64,000 nt of DNA from Plasmodium coatneyi. Lineage: Eukaryota > Apicomplexa > Aconoidasida > Haemosporida > Plasmodiidae. This document shows, piece by piece, positions 35,101-46,746 of the stretch. Below the pieces are notes generated by a model. It made no database searches. It was not told the DNA's origin and saw only the letters and a program-made list of their open reading frames with translations. The stretch is from assembly GCF_001680005.1 (NCBI RefSeq), contig NC_033564.1, positions 744,001-808,000 on the forward strand, written 5' to 3'. Made by a program: the position numbers and the translations under genes. Within the stretch, counting starts at the first letter, position 1, and each line of letters opens with the position of its first letter.

Positions 35101-35411
35101 AAATTTAACCCAGCTGGGTTAAGCCATCCTTCCACACTTTTCATTTTACGGATAAATACGCCAACGTGATCAGGTGGGAGTTTCCCAAGCACGCACGTCG
35201 CGGGGGAGAGGGAAGTTTACAGAACAAACGCTAGACGTTTAAAAGTAAATTCGTCCGTTTTGCCTTCATGGGTGGAAAACTTCTAAAGGACTGTCTCAAA
35301 ATGGGTCCGTTTGGACCGTCCAATTGGGAGAGGGATTATTTTCTTCCTTATGACGGCGTCGCGCGTACCATCGTATTTGTGCACACATCCGATGAGGCTA
35401 CCCCCCCTCCG
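31993..35411. other. 3.4-kb intergenic region, RAN upstream side
   Basis: It holds the RAN promoter and the MLH1 3' region. A 32-A run (32148-32179) lies ~156 bp upstream of the RAN start. The part from about 33480 to 34760 has few homopolymers and higher GC, with short open frames on both strands, but none shows ATG context, domain or splice support. I see no definite gene. Confidence 0.55.
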
Positions 35412-38027
35412 CTAGCAACGCTCGAATATCTTGTACAGCTGGTTGAGGGAGGTCAACTCGATGATGTACCCATTGGTGGAGAAGGTGCGGGGGACCCTCA
35501 TGACGGTGTTCAACTGAATCATGGGGAAGAAGTATTTTTCAAAAACGAGGTTTATATTTTTCGAGGCAGCCAAATGTCTATTCACATCCACAACGGTTTC
35601 GTCCCCCAAGATATTTTCGAAGTGGTAGCTTTGTTCGTCGTTGGCTAGAGGGGATCCTTTTCCTCCCCCTTCTGCATCCGCTTGACCCTGTAACATTTGT
35701 ATTTCCTTCTCCTTCAGCATGAGTAACTCGTTTTGGAATGTCCATTCCTTATCATCGAGGAGAGTAACTTTGGAATAAAAATTGGCTATCAAGTAGCATA
35801 TTCCGTTGATGCAATTGAGTTCCTTCTCATAGTCTACCTGGGTGGCGAGTCTTAAGAAGAGGAGGGGAAGGAACTCTTGTCCAGGAAAATACTCCCCACA
35901 GCATGCGGGGAAGGTACACACACAACCGTCCTCAATAATGAGGGAAAAATAATCTGCATACATTTCCTCATAGGAGTAGAACACTTGTTCCAATTCGTTA
36001 CAGATCCTTTCCATGTTCTTCGTTGCGTAGTCTGGGTTTTCGAAGTAACCTGAGTGGGAGTTGTTCACGGCAACTAGTAACAAATCGTACAGAGGAATTG
36101 GAGGGTCAAACTTGAAGGGGGGAATTCTCCCAATACGGTTGAGGATCGATTGGTAGGTTATTTCTTTTATGATCAGTGGCATTTTTATCATGAGTAATTT
36201 ATCCTTGTACTGAATGAGGCTGTGCAAATTATCCACTGCTCCTACGTATATGGAGTTTTTCAAACATTCGGTTAGTTCCTTTTTTTCCTTTTCTTCGCAA
36301 ATTTTTTTCAACTTCCTTATGCTGCTTATATCATCACATTCACATGGGTACACTCTGTCGTACTTGGTACTGCTTACATGTTTTTCCACGTTGGTGTTGT
36401 AAAGAGCCGGCTTAGGTGCCTCCAACTTTTGAACTTCGTACTCCTTATCCTCGAACACGACCAGTGCTGTGTCTTCGTCTGTCTTCGTCGCCTCCTTTTT
36501 TACGAAGTAATTTGTCAGGGTGATTTGTTTGTGATCCGTGCGAACCCGCTTGGTATCTATCTGCTTTTTCGTATCATTCCCCGTGAGGGGTGCATTATCC
36601 CTCTTGGCATCGTTTCTTCCTTGGCTGGACATGGGAGGTTCCCTCTTCACCTCTACCTTCATGGAAGACAGGTCGAATTTCGTTTGTACCATGTTGACGG
36701 TGGGCGCCCCGAAGCTTCTGGCGTTGTGAAAATTCTTCAGAAATTCTTCTATCCGCTTCGAAATCAGCATGGCTATCTCCTCCTGGTAGAGGAAGTGCAC
36801 TTCCTTCTTTGTAGGATGCACATTTACATCCACGATGTCGTACTTTAGCCGTATGGACAGATAAACCCAGGGGTAATTCCCCTTGGCAAGGAAGTTAGCA
36901 TATTGACTTTCGCACATCCGTTTTAGTATCCCCGACTCGACCAGACGATCGTTTATAAAAAAGATGTAGCTGCCCTTTTTCCCTCCATAGGTAGGGTTAC
37001 TTATCAGCCCATAGCACTTGAAAAAGGTGGGGATTTTCTCTTTTATGAAAATACAACTCAGCTCTTTAGAAATATTCCTGCCGTATATTTTTTGAATGGT
37101 TAACTTTACGTTGTTTAAATTCGTTTCGTAATTTGTGTCCAGATGTTTCTCCTCTTCGAGGATTTTCTTCTCAACCTCTGTGTAGGTGCATGCTTCGTCT
37201 GTTTCTGTGTGTCTGTCTGTAGGGGGGGTGTTTTCCCCATGTAGGAGGTTATTACCTGGCTGTTCGGTGGCCTCCCCCATCGTGGCAATCTCGCGGAATA
37301 ACTCCTTCCGTTTCCCTTTAATAACGTAAATGCCCCCCAACCCACCAATGCCTTTCCCCACCCCCTGTGTGCTCAAATCGACGGTGTTACTGAGCCACTT
37401 CTTACACGTGAAAGCAACATGGGGGTAGTGAATTGCATACTTTTGCAACACCTCAAGACACTTATTGTATTCATCATTATGGTTTAGCGCTCTTAGCCTA
37501 GAGTTCATATTGTAGAACAAATCATCGAACCTTATTATGGTTCCATCTTTGCCTGAACAGACGGTCGGCTCTTCCTGTGTGGGTTTTCCATCTTTGTAGG
37601 AACATGTGTAGCAAAAAGGGGCCCCTCTCTTCTTCGTCGTTATGGTTAAGTAGGAGACGTGCGAAATGGAGGACAATGCTTCTCCTCTAAAACCAAAGGT
37701 TTTAATCGACCGAATATCTTTATGGTTTGTTATTTTGCTTGTCGTAAATCTTTCGCACACAATTTGAAGGTCATCCTTATGTATTCCATCTCCATCGTCT
37801 ATTATTTGTAGTGACTTCAACCCCCCCTTGTTCAGGTGCACACTTATGTTTGTTGAATTCGCATCAAGACTGTTCTCGATCAGCTCCTTTAACGCGTTAC
37901 ATGGACGGATAATAACTTCCCCAGCTGCAATTCGGTTTATGTCCTCCTCAGCCAGTTTGATGATTCGCCTGTCGCTGGACGGGCAGTTACTCTCTCCACC
38001 TCCATTCACTGTGTTACGTTCCTCCAT
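35412..38027 (-). CDS. MLH1: DNA mismatch repair protein MLH1
   Basis: Single-exon on the minus strand, 871 aa from the first ATG (MEERNTVNGGG); a GTG lies three codons upstream. MLH1 is the common subunit of MutL heterodimers, recruited by MutS to mismatches. The N-terminal GHKL ATPase is complete: IAAGEV; KELIENSLDA with E48 and N52 at the positions of the E. coli MutL catalytic Glu29 and Mg-binding Asn33; DDGDGI; and TFGFRGEALSSI. A low-complexity linker separates it from the dimerisation domain. The protein ends YKIFERC. The FERC terminus is the hallmark of MLH1, whose last Cys helps complete the endonuclease metal site of its PMS partner. This separates it from PMS1/PMS2. Confidence 0.95.
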   Translation of the reverse strand: MEERNTVNGGGESNCPSSDRRIIKLAEEDINRIAAGEVIIRPCNALKELIENSLDANSTNISVHLNKGGLKSLQIIDDGDGIHKDDLQIVCERFTTSKITNHKDIRSIKTFGFRGEALSSISHVSYLTITTKKRGAPFCYTCSYKDGKPTQEEPTVCSGKDGTIIRFDDLFYNMNSRLRALNHNDEYNKCLEVLQKYAIHYPHVAFTCKKWLSNTVDLSTQGVGKGIGGLGGIYVIKGKRKELFREIATMGEATEQPGNNLLHGENTPPTDRHTETDEACTYTEVEKKILEEEKHLDTNYETNLNNVKLTIQKIYGRNISKELSCIFIKEKIPTFFKCYGLISNPTYGGKKGSYIFFINDRLVESGILKRMCESQYANFLAKGNYPWVYLSIRLKYDIVDVNVHPTKKEVHFLYQEEIAMLISKRIEEFLKNFHNARSFGAPTVNMVQTKFDLSSMKVEVKREPPMSSQGRNDAKRDNAPLTGNDTKKQIDTKRVRTDHKQITLTNYFVKKEATKTDEDTALVVFEDKEYEVQKLEAPKPALYNTNVEKHVSSTKYDRVYPCECDDISSIRKLKKICEEKEKKELTECLKNSIYVGAVDNLHSLIQYKDKLLMIKMPLIIKEITYQSILNRIGRIPPFKFDPPIPLYDLLLVAVNNSHSGYFENPDYATKNMERICNELEQVFYSYEEMYADYFSLIIEDGCVCTFPACCGEYFPGQEFLPLLFLRLATQVDYEKELNCINGICYLIANFYSKVTLLDDKEWTFQNELLMLKEKEIQMLQGQADAEGGGKGSPLANDEQSYHFENILGDETVVDVNRHLAASKNINLVFEKYFFPMIQLNTVMRVPRTFSTNGYIIELTSLNQLYKIFERC

Positions 38028-38846
38028 GTGGTGCACTGGTCATTAACACAGATGCTGCATTGCACTGCACATGGCTACTGTGGCTGTCGTGGTATGTATC
38101 CCCTATAGGTTGTTCTTCGCCTTTTTTTGCAAAGCCGTCAGTTGGTTTACATGATAAGGGGAGACCGTCCCTGCTAATCTGGACGAGGAGGAAGCGTTCA
38201 CTCTGCTAAACCCTCCCCTCTAAGGAGCTCTCCCCATTTACATATATGCACAGATGGGGGATCATCGTGCTTAAAAAAAAGCGCGCCCATCAACCTTCAC
38301 CGTTTACCATTTTTTAACCCTTCGAAATGAAGGCACCTCAGTTGTAATGCACTTTTATGCTCCATTTTTTTTTTTTTTTTTAAGCACGATGATCCCCCAT
38401 GTGTGTATCCCACTGTGCACATTTCGCTGCAGCGTGGGGGGGCGGCTCGTCTGATTTTGTTTCGTCGTGATTGGCGCGTCCCGCTCGGTTATTTTGTTGC
38501 ACACTGTGTATTGTTACAAATATATTTTTTATGTATATTTTTGCGTTTTTATTTTTGCGTTTTTATTTTTGCATTTTTTTTCCGTTTTGTTTTGTCCTTT
38601 TGGAGTCTCCCCGGGGGGACACACGCGGCAATGCACTCGCGCAGGAATCGGTCGCTATGTTTTAGCCCGCCAGTTGGCCACACGGAAAGAAGGGTTTCCT
38701 CCTTTAGTAGACAAAGGGGGAGAGCGGATTAACCAACGTCCAAGTGAACACTTGCGTATGCCCCTATACTATTTTTTCCTTTTTTTTTTCACACCTTTTG
38801 GAGTGACTTATTTGCCGCACCTTCATTGCCCCCCCCTTCGCACACC
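38028..38846. promoter_or_regulatory. Divergent promoter region between MLH1 and the 1318-aa gene
   Basis: The neighbours are head-to-head, so both promoters must lie in these 819 bp. The striking feature is a perfect 27-bp inverted repeat (38254-38280 with 38374-38400), whose inner ends are poly(A) and poly(T). Beyond it is a T-rich block with repeats of TTTTTGCG (around 38530-38575). No coding region is seen. Confidence 0.6.
38254..38400. repeat. Perfect 27-bp inverted repeat with 93-bp loop
   Basis: The left arm (38254-38280) starts ATGGGGGATCATCGTGC and ends in TTA8. The right arm (38374-38400) is its exact complement, starting with T8AA and ending GATGATCCCCCAT. Similarity continues weakly outside the arms (TGCACAG against GTGTGTA). 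It could form a stem-loop in RNA or a cruciform in DNA. Confidence 0.92.
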
Positions 38847-41800
38847 ATGCTGAGCGCAAAGAGTAAGTTCGAAATTGCCAGGAACAGGTCCTGCAGCAGT
38901 ATAAGGGAAAACCTAATGTGCTCGTCGGTCATTTTGAAAAACTCAAGCTGCCTCCTAAAGAGCAACCCCACGTTTGAGAACACCACACAGTTGGACAGGC
39001 AGGGTGAAGGCCTCCACGGTGACGTGGCTTCCCTGGAGGAGGATCCACTGAGGGAGAGAAGTGCCAAGGATCTGCACCAGTATGTTTACACAAGTGGAAT
39101 CAACCCCGACGATGCAGCTATCTTTACATCAAACGAATGGACTAAAGACAACCACGACGTGAACAATGAATTTAAAAAGGGAATTCTCTTCGACAAAATT
39201 GTTATGTCTAACAGGACATACAACACCGCCGTGGAAAGTGTGCACAGCAACTTCCAGACGAACAAACTGGAGAATGTAGTTAACTCGATAAAGTTTGAGG
39301 AGAATACAAGTATTAAAATTCCGTCCTATTTGAGGAACTCCCCCCTGTATGTCCTCTACCCAGAGTTGGACTACCTGAAGGGTGGAAGAGAGGAAGCACA
39401 ACCGGAAGGAAGAGACGACGTAGGTAACCCAGCACAGGCACACCAAAATGTAGCACCATCAATAACGCAAAATAAGAACCTCAACAGCTACCTCAGATAC
39501 ACCCTGAACAACAGCCACGCGACGGGGAGAAACAGAATGTACGATTACTTCGAGTCGAACAAAAAAAATATGGTAGAAATCGCAAACCCGAACGACCTCA
39601 ACCACACACTCCTCTACACAAAGAAGAACACCCCGACAGAGCTAATATACAATTTATACAAAAACAGGTACGTCACGAGTAGAAGCAACCACACGGATAA
39701 TGAGCTGAACACACTGAATACCCTTAAAAGGTTGAAAATGCCTTTCATCGAAAAAAACGAAAAGGGAGAAAATATTGTCATCACGTCGGAAGTTAACGCG
39801 AAGAGGAGAGTGAACCTTTTATCAAATGATGACTCCACTAAGGAGAGGATGGAGGAAGGTACGAAATTAGTGAATAGGGGAGGTAAACACAATTATACCG
39901 TATCCCTCATTGATATGTCCAACAACGATAAGGCATCCATAAAAACAGTGCACCTAAGTAATGGTAAAACTGGAGGGGAAAAAAAAAACATATTTCCATT
40001 GAAAAAAAAAACACGCAAAGATGTACAGGTGCAAACGAATCAGGACGATTTTGAGGAAGCTGCGAAATGTGATGTCGATTCGGATGTTGAGCGTGTCATG
40101 AGCATTCTGGAAGGAAAGAAAAAAAAAAATGCTTCCCCGGAAGATCCACACGTAGGGAACTCACCCCGGAAAGGGGAAAAAGGGACGCTCTCCATTTCGT
40201 ACTGTGATATTAATGGGTCAGACGAGAGCGGTGAAGACACGCCAACTCAGACTGATGATAGTGGGGAAGTGAACGTAGAGGACGAAGCGGTAGAGGTGAA
40301 GACGGAGACACATGCTAACACCAATGCAGAGGCAACGGATTGCAAAAGCGTGTCACCGAATCAACACCCCAGAATGACCCACGTTATGCAGAAGCACAAC
40401 CAGTTCTTGCGAGCGAGACGATCCCGTGGCGGATTAAATCGGACCGTATTGAAGAAGCAGTTAAGTGGATCTCGTCGATGTGGCCCCTTTATGAGGGGGA
40501 AGGCTCATTTGAACGGGGCCAAAGTATCACCTGGCAGTGGTAACGATGGGATCAAAGAACCGAATGGATGGGATGGAAGTCCCCCCATAAAATATAATCC
40601 TATAGATAAGTTAACCATTGGATGGTGTAGTCCCCTAGCAAGAGGACGTGCCCCATTCTACCTCGGTGGAAACATGAAAAAAGCAGTTCTGATCCCGAAG
40701 GTATCCACCCCCTGGGTTCACAATGCATCCTTCATTGGGTCTAGAATCGGTAGGGAGAACTCTCCCTCAGACAATGCCGTTACCTATGACCCCTCCATTG
40801 GGAACATTCCCGATGTTCTCCCCAACGAATTGAAGAATTCTGAACCCAGACCAAGCAGAGTATATGTGTACGTTAAAAATAGTGCCCCGGGGGGACCCAT
40901 CCAAAGATGTGATACAGGTCGACCTGTCAAGGAAAGAAACGCTGGAACCGCATGTGAGGAGGAATGCGAAAAGGAGAAAATCACAAACGATCTGCTACTC
41001 AAAAAATTGTATATTGAAAAAAAAAGGCAACTCTACGAAAAGAGGAAGTTCGAGAGGGCCATTGCCAGCATGCTGGAGAAGAGAGCTGTGTTGAGGGAAA
41101 GGGCAAGGGACAAGTACAGTCGTCTGGTGAGTATCCATGGGAGTGGTCACATTGGTGGTGTCGGTAACGTGGGTGACGAATCTTCCAGCAGTGCTGAGTG
41201 GGAAGGGGATACCCTCTTAAGAACCCTCAGATGTGCAAGGAATCCTCCAAATAGAACTTACAAACGTGCATATGGGTCTGGAGCCTGGAGGGATACAACC
41301 CAGGGGGATCACGAAAAGGGTCACGTCAGCAGCTGCAGCAACGTGAACTTGTACTCGTCAAATGAAGAGTCGGACGGAGGCTTCCGCAAGAGGGTGCACA
41401 ACGCAACGCGGAATTACAGTGCCCAAGCTGGGCGTAGAAGTGTGGGTAGCCAATTCACCGAGCAGGGCGAACAGAACTGGGTTAATACCATCTCATCGAG
41501 AACACCCCTCGAAGCAGTGGTAAAGAAAAGACGATCCGATAATCTAACAAATGAACGCAGCAACGGAGGAATCTTCCACAAATTCATCCCAAAGTCTTGG
41601 AGGGGGAGAGTCCGCCGATTCGCACCGGACGATAAAAGGCTCAGGTCGCTGTCCTATAAAAATAGAGTGTCCAAATTAAGCGTCCTGGAGAAAAGCATCC
41701 AACCGTTGAAGGAACACGCAAGGAGGAATGTGATCCTTGGGGGAGGCAGAAGTGACGTAAAGTGTGACGAAAAAGAGGACATAATTAGGAGTGAAATAAA

Positions 41801-42975
41801 CAGGTGTGTAGAGCGGGGCGGCTATGGAGAGTCGGGCGACGAAACGGAGCATGACTCAACTGGGGGAAGCACAGACGAAGGGAAAAAACACCTCTTGGAT
41901 GAAAACAAATCCACTGAAGATGAACAAAAAGGTGGAATAAAAATTACGTATAATTTAGGAAGGATCGTGAAGAGGGGTAAGCCCACTTCATACGAATGGG
42001 TTCACAAGGAAAATACATTCATCTCTCCACTAAATGGAAGGGGAGGACGCATCGGTGAAAGCCAGGACGACCGTAATGAAGACCAAACAGAAAACATTGA
42101 AATGGAGGACGATTCCTACCGAACTTTAGGGGGGGACGAAAAAAGGGAAACCTCCCCCGCGGAAAAAAAAAACACAATGGGAATCAGCTCAGTTACAAGT
42201 GGTGACCTCCAGTACAAGAAGACCAACGAAGCAGACAGACTATTCAGAGTAAAAGTATCAATAAAGAAAGCCGGTGAACGAGGAAAGGAAATAGACAAAC
42301 GGAGTAGTAACGTACAGGAGGGTTCCAACCCTATTCGCTATGTTTTACATGAGAGTGTGCATAGAATGGGATCTACTTCCTACAAAGAAAATGCAAACAA
42401 TGGATTCATCAAGCGCACAGGATTGGTACCCAAGGAGAAAGGAAATTTCAGCGACACGGAAGTGACCACTAGGAAGAGAAACTCGGAAACGATTACAAAA
42501 AAGGGGGATGAGTCCAATGGTAATGGCAGCCTCGAATAAGGGGATCGCCTTTTGTCTACCTGTTTGGAAATTAATTTGTTGCGCGTGAACATATGCACAG
42601 TAGCGTGTATACCAACATGTCTACTTAGGAACCCCCACGTGCGCACGTTTTCATGACCCTTTTTTTTTTTATTTTTGTGACCCCCCTGCAGACCACCCCG
42701 ACAGAAGAACCTTCCTGAGGAAGAACGACGGGCACGGAGGTGGAGACTATTTAAAGATGAAGCAAAAAGAGTCCGCAAATATGCGAAGCCAGTCACATTC
42801 CAAGTTTTCCAACCAGAGAGAGGAAAGCAGGGAGACATTACGCAGTACTGAATTAACCCCCAAATGCAACTCACCCCTATGCAGAGGTCGATCCAACGAG
42901 ATGGACCGGTTGCTAGACTTGGAACGCATCGACCCCAATAAGTGGATACAAAAAATTTTTGGAGATACGCACTGA
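38847..42975 (+). CDS. Large hydrophilic Plasmodium protein of unknown function, 1318 aa
   Basis: Two-exon model on the plus strand: 38847-42519 and 42692-42975. Exon 1 would read 20 bases further to a TAA at 42539. A GTAATG donor at 42520, a T-rich tract and a CTGCAG acceptor (AG at 42690-42691) keep the frame and add 94 residues, starting at the split codon GAC. The start is the first ATG (MLSAKSKFEIARNRS). The protein is charged and mostly disordered, with no membrane segment or signal peptide. There is a charged helical, probably coiled-coil, stretch around residues 715-760 (KKLYIEKKRQLYEKRKFER), and many S/N/K/E-rich inserts. I recognise no domain. The downstream exon has similar composition (NKWIQKIFGDTH at the end). 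It is head-to-head with MLH1. Confidence 0.8.
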
Positions 42976-43509
42976 AGTTACTCGGCGCGGGTTGAGTGTT
43001 CCTCGCATGCGGAGACAATTTGGATGAATAAAAAAAAAAAAAAAAGAAGGCCCAAAAAAAAAAGAAGAAAGAAGAAGGTCCAAAAAAAAAAAGGAAAAAA
43101 AAGAAACGACCCAAAGAAGGTGTAAAAACAAAGCGGGCACATAAATCAGAAAAAAAAATAAAAGAGACTGGTAAGCAAATGGGGAGCTGTCGTATAAATA
43201 GACACATAATTTAATTTACCAAAATGGAAGGAGGGGTGTGGCATAAAATTAAGTGTACAATTATATGACTTAAAAATATATATCGGTACGAACGGAATGG
43301 AGAGGTGAGAAGACGTGGCCAAACGCCCGGGCAGTTGGACACCGGTCATGTAGGGTCATCAGATGGAGCGGATTAGTGGATTGCCGAATAAGCAGATTAT
43401 CAGATTGTCGGATCGACGGATCGACCGATCGACGGGTCGGCAATATTATCGTATGACGCGCGGCGCACGAAGCGGAGTAGCTCGTTAGACAGTGCGTCCC
43501 GTGCGACGC
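42976..43509. other. Intergenic region between two convergent genes
   Basis: The region has a polypurine tract (43030-43110) with three spaced copies of RAAGGYCC followed by A runs, and a GATCGA-rich patch (43408-43440) preceded by degenerate CAGATT/GGATT units. It should contain both 3' UTRs. No gene is seen. Confidence 0.6.
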
Positions 43510-44396
43510 CTATTTTTTTTTTTTCTCGTTTTGCTTCCAGTCAAAGGAGCTCAGGGCCATCTCGATTTCGTACGCATCGACGGGCAACTTCCCGTTATAC
43601 TTTAAAATTTCATTTTCCTTGTGCAAAAAAAGGCCACTGTTTACGTCTAGCACGAGCTTCCCGTTGAAGGGGCCTTCGCCGTAGTCTCCGTTTTCGAATT
43701 CGACGGTCAGATCGCCTTTGTTAACTGTGCACTGTGGGGGAAAAAAAGGAACACATATATATATGCATACACGTATGCACAAGGGTAAATGTGTGCAAAG
43801 TGTGCACTTTCGCCTGACCCGTTCATATTTTTTTCGCATTTATGTTGTAAAAAAAAAAAAAAAAAAAAAACAGCTAGCCATTTGGCAGACACATCCTACA
43901 TAGTGCATAGGGGTAGACACAAAAACGACTCAATTCTGCTGGCGCGTGTTCCGCATTTATTTCGCATCGGCGTAGCACAAACACGCAGCCACTTTCCCCC
44001 CTTTTTGCTTCGAATTACCTTTTTTACTTCCGCGCCCAAGGAGTTTTGAACCGCCCGCATGAGGTCCTCCTCTGGGAAACTCTGGGGCAGTCCTACATAA
44101 TTATAATATATTTCGTTCACTATTACTTCTAGCTCTTCCTGCTCCTCCGTAAACCAGTTGGTTGACATGAGTAGTGCCAAAAAGGAAATTATTTTGTAGT
44201 AATCCTTTTTGTCTTTTTCTTTCTCCAACTCGGCTACTTTGGTCCACTGGTCATATACATTATTTACAATGTCCCATATATTTTTTTTATCATTTTCCGA
44301 TATGGTTTCATTTTCCAAAACTTTGGTCATATCTCTAATCAGTTCACGCATATCATTTGGGTATACATAATTCGACGATGCCTTCAGCCCCTCCAT
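43510..44396 (-). CDS. Small protein of unknown function, 199 aa
   Basis: Two exons on the minus strand: 44396-44019 and 43731-43510, total 600 nt with phase-0 junctions (AAG at the donor, TGC at the acceptor). The first ATG gives MEGLKASSNYVYPNDMRELI; upstream codons are open to GTG only. Residues ~1-90 are helical and charged (KDKKDYYKIISFLALLMS). Residues ~127-180 look strand-rich and acidic (KGDLTVEFENGDYGEGPF), and the end is lysine-rich. There is no signal peptide or membrane segment. I recognise no family. The intron contains the dispersed motif CGCCTGACCCGTTCAT and a 22-A run. Confidence 0.78.
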
Positions 44397-46746
44397 ATTT
44401 TCCTTTCCCAGTGGGTATTTTTTCACGAAAAAATTGCTCCTTAGTTTGCTGACACGAAGCTGTGGATGCTGGACGTATTTTATTGTACAATGTTATGCTT
44501 CCCTGGAAGAACTGGATTGCCTCACTGCATCCCTGTTGGTAGCGTTCTTCTTTCTCTTCGTGGCATCCAACAAATTGTTCGGTCGCGGCGCGTTATTGGG
44601 TGGGCCTGGTTCTTTCATTCGTTGTCGTGTTGGCCAGTCAACCGACTGGTCATTCATCAATATCTCGTTAGTAAATCCTTTATCGCTTCTTAGTACTCTT
44701 TCGTCGATCGTTCGTCGATCGATTGGTTACTTTTTTACGCGCTTTTTTTTTTGTCGTCCGTCATGTAACGGGGGGCCTCCTCCTAAAATGAGAATCCTTT
44801 TTCACTGCATGGAAATAATTACTCCCTCTCTCAGCCTTTTTTTTATAAAAATTCGCGCCGCCAAGAGGCAAAACGGATAATTTTCCATACGCATGCACTC
44901 TTCACTGTGCTGTATTGCACTGTTACTGGACTGTACAAGGTATGCCTAATACATGCGCGCGCTTTACGCATATGTAACTGGCACCAAGAAATGAAACGCT
45001 TACAATGGTGCCATCAAAATGGAACTACAAATAGGAAACTTATAAAGCATATGTTCGCCTGCATGCCTTTGGATAGTAATACTATGCATACCTCTTCGTA
45101 TGTATGCCAGTAGAAGAGAACGTATCGATATGGTGAGGTTAAAAATGTATTTAGAGAGGAATTCCAACTGGGAAATTACTGTTTCTTTTTTTTAAGATGT
45201 TTTTTTTTTTTTTCCTAAAAAAAATGAGCATAAAATAAAGGGAAACATCCAAAGGAAGAAAATTTTCCACCGTTCAGTGAAAATTTTAAATCCATAATTT
45301 TCCAGCGGTTGGAAATATTTTCCGCTCCGTGTGAAGCAAAAAGATGATGGGGTTAAAGATACGGGATAACAAATGGGTCAACGAAAATGGAAAAATATGA
45401 GGCAACACCTGCCACATGTTTGATTAAAAAAAAAGACCGTGTGCTGGCGAAGACAGCAGATTTAAGCAACTCCATTTTCATTTTTTTCCCACTTGGAAAT
45501 TTTTTTTTTTTCCCGCGTCAATTGCAGAGCTACCTGCACATGTTAGTAATGGCAGATTGTCCATCAACTAATGGGAAGTGGTTACCGTGAATGATGTAAT
45601 TTTCCCATTCGTTTGTTCGATACGTAGTTACGCGGTGAGGCGTTCATCTGGTGGACCAAGCGGGCGAGAAAGACCACTTGCATTTGTTTCCACGGATGGG
45701 TCTACAATCTACCTTAACAGACACAACAATTTTGCCGTATCAATTTTTACCCATCTGTGAAAGTCCTACCGAGTTATATCCCCATGACAAATTTGTTCCC
45801 TTCTCTTTTCTGCGCTCTGTTCGTCGTTTCGAAAATGACATATGAAACGGTGTTGTCATATGTTGGCTCAAAAAAAAAGGTGCGTACAGGTACATCATAG
45901 GGCTTGTACACTCCTGAATATGACCAAACGACTGGACAGTAAAAAGTGTAATTGGATGAAAAAAGGGATCACCTCTCTCCTTCCATAGCACAGTTTATTC
46001 TCACCAAATGGGGGTAACTCCCTCCGTTCGCCTGCCAAAGGTTAGCCACCTTTCTGCTCATTGACCAACTTTTCTCGATGTGCGGTTGGAAGTTTTTGCC
46101 GCTCGTAGGAGCCACGTCAAACTAGATTTCCGCAAAATTGTTTGGTTACGCATGAGGGTGAAAATAATTTGCCGTCTCGCCACCCATGATGGTGCCTTTA
46201 AAATGGGGGAAAGGGACCACCCCCAACATCCACACCCAGGTTATTTTTTTTGCTTTAAATTATTTCTTCACTAGACAACGGTGACGCGGGCGAAGAGGTA
46301 TTTTTTTTTTTTTTTCTTCAAAATGGGGGGCACATAGCGACAAAACTGATCTACGGGTGGGCATACACATATGCATAATACATAACTACCCGTAGAGAAA
46401 TTTTCTTCGGCTTAAAATTTTACAGCGGCGAACGTTCGTGCTTGCCCAATGCGATTTTTTTTTTTTTTTTTTTTTTTTTCTGTCGTTCAACTGCTCAGCT
46501 TTTTTTTTTTTTTACCCCCCATTTTTGGCTGTTCCATTTTGAGCAACGCGAAAGTGCACGTTTGGTTGGAGTTTCCCAAGAAGGCGCAAAATAAAAGAAC
46601 ATCAATTCGCATACATATGCATACATATGCATACATATGCATACATATGTATACATGCCAAAGTAGATACATAGGCATATACTTCCCTCCGGCGCGCCGC
46701 CTGATTTTGCCTACTTCCTTTGCCCGCACGCACGCCTTTTCGAAGG
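44397..46746. promoter_or_regulatory. Divergent promoter region between the 199-aa gene and AP-1 sigma
   Basis: The 2.35-kb region contains a tandem 11-mer (TTCGTCGATCG at 44700-44721), a 25-T run (46455-46479) and four tandem ATACATATGC units (46611-46650) about 100 bp upstream of the AP-1 sigma start. Open frames in it are short and of low complexity; none is supported. Confidence 0.55.
46611..46650. repeat. Four tandem 10-mers, consensus ATACATATGC
   Basis: Three copies are identical and the fourth ends in T. Each unit contains the palindrome CATATG, and unit junctions create GCATAC. It lies in the immediate 5' flank of the AP-1 sigma gene, within its probable 5' UTR or promoter. Confidence 0.9.

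Noticed and set aside
35268..35648. 126-codon plus-strand open frame overlapping the MLH1 3' end
   Set aside because: It is antisense to well-supported MLH1 coding sequence and shows no domain; it is a shadow of that gene.
44434..44880. 148-codon plus-strand open frame
   Set aside because: It has low-complexity Leu/Phe/Ser content from T-rich DNA, no proper start and no motif.
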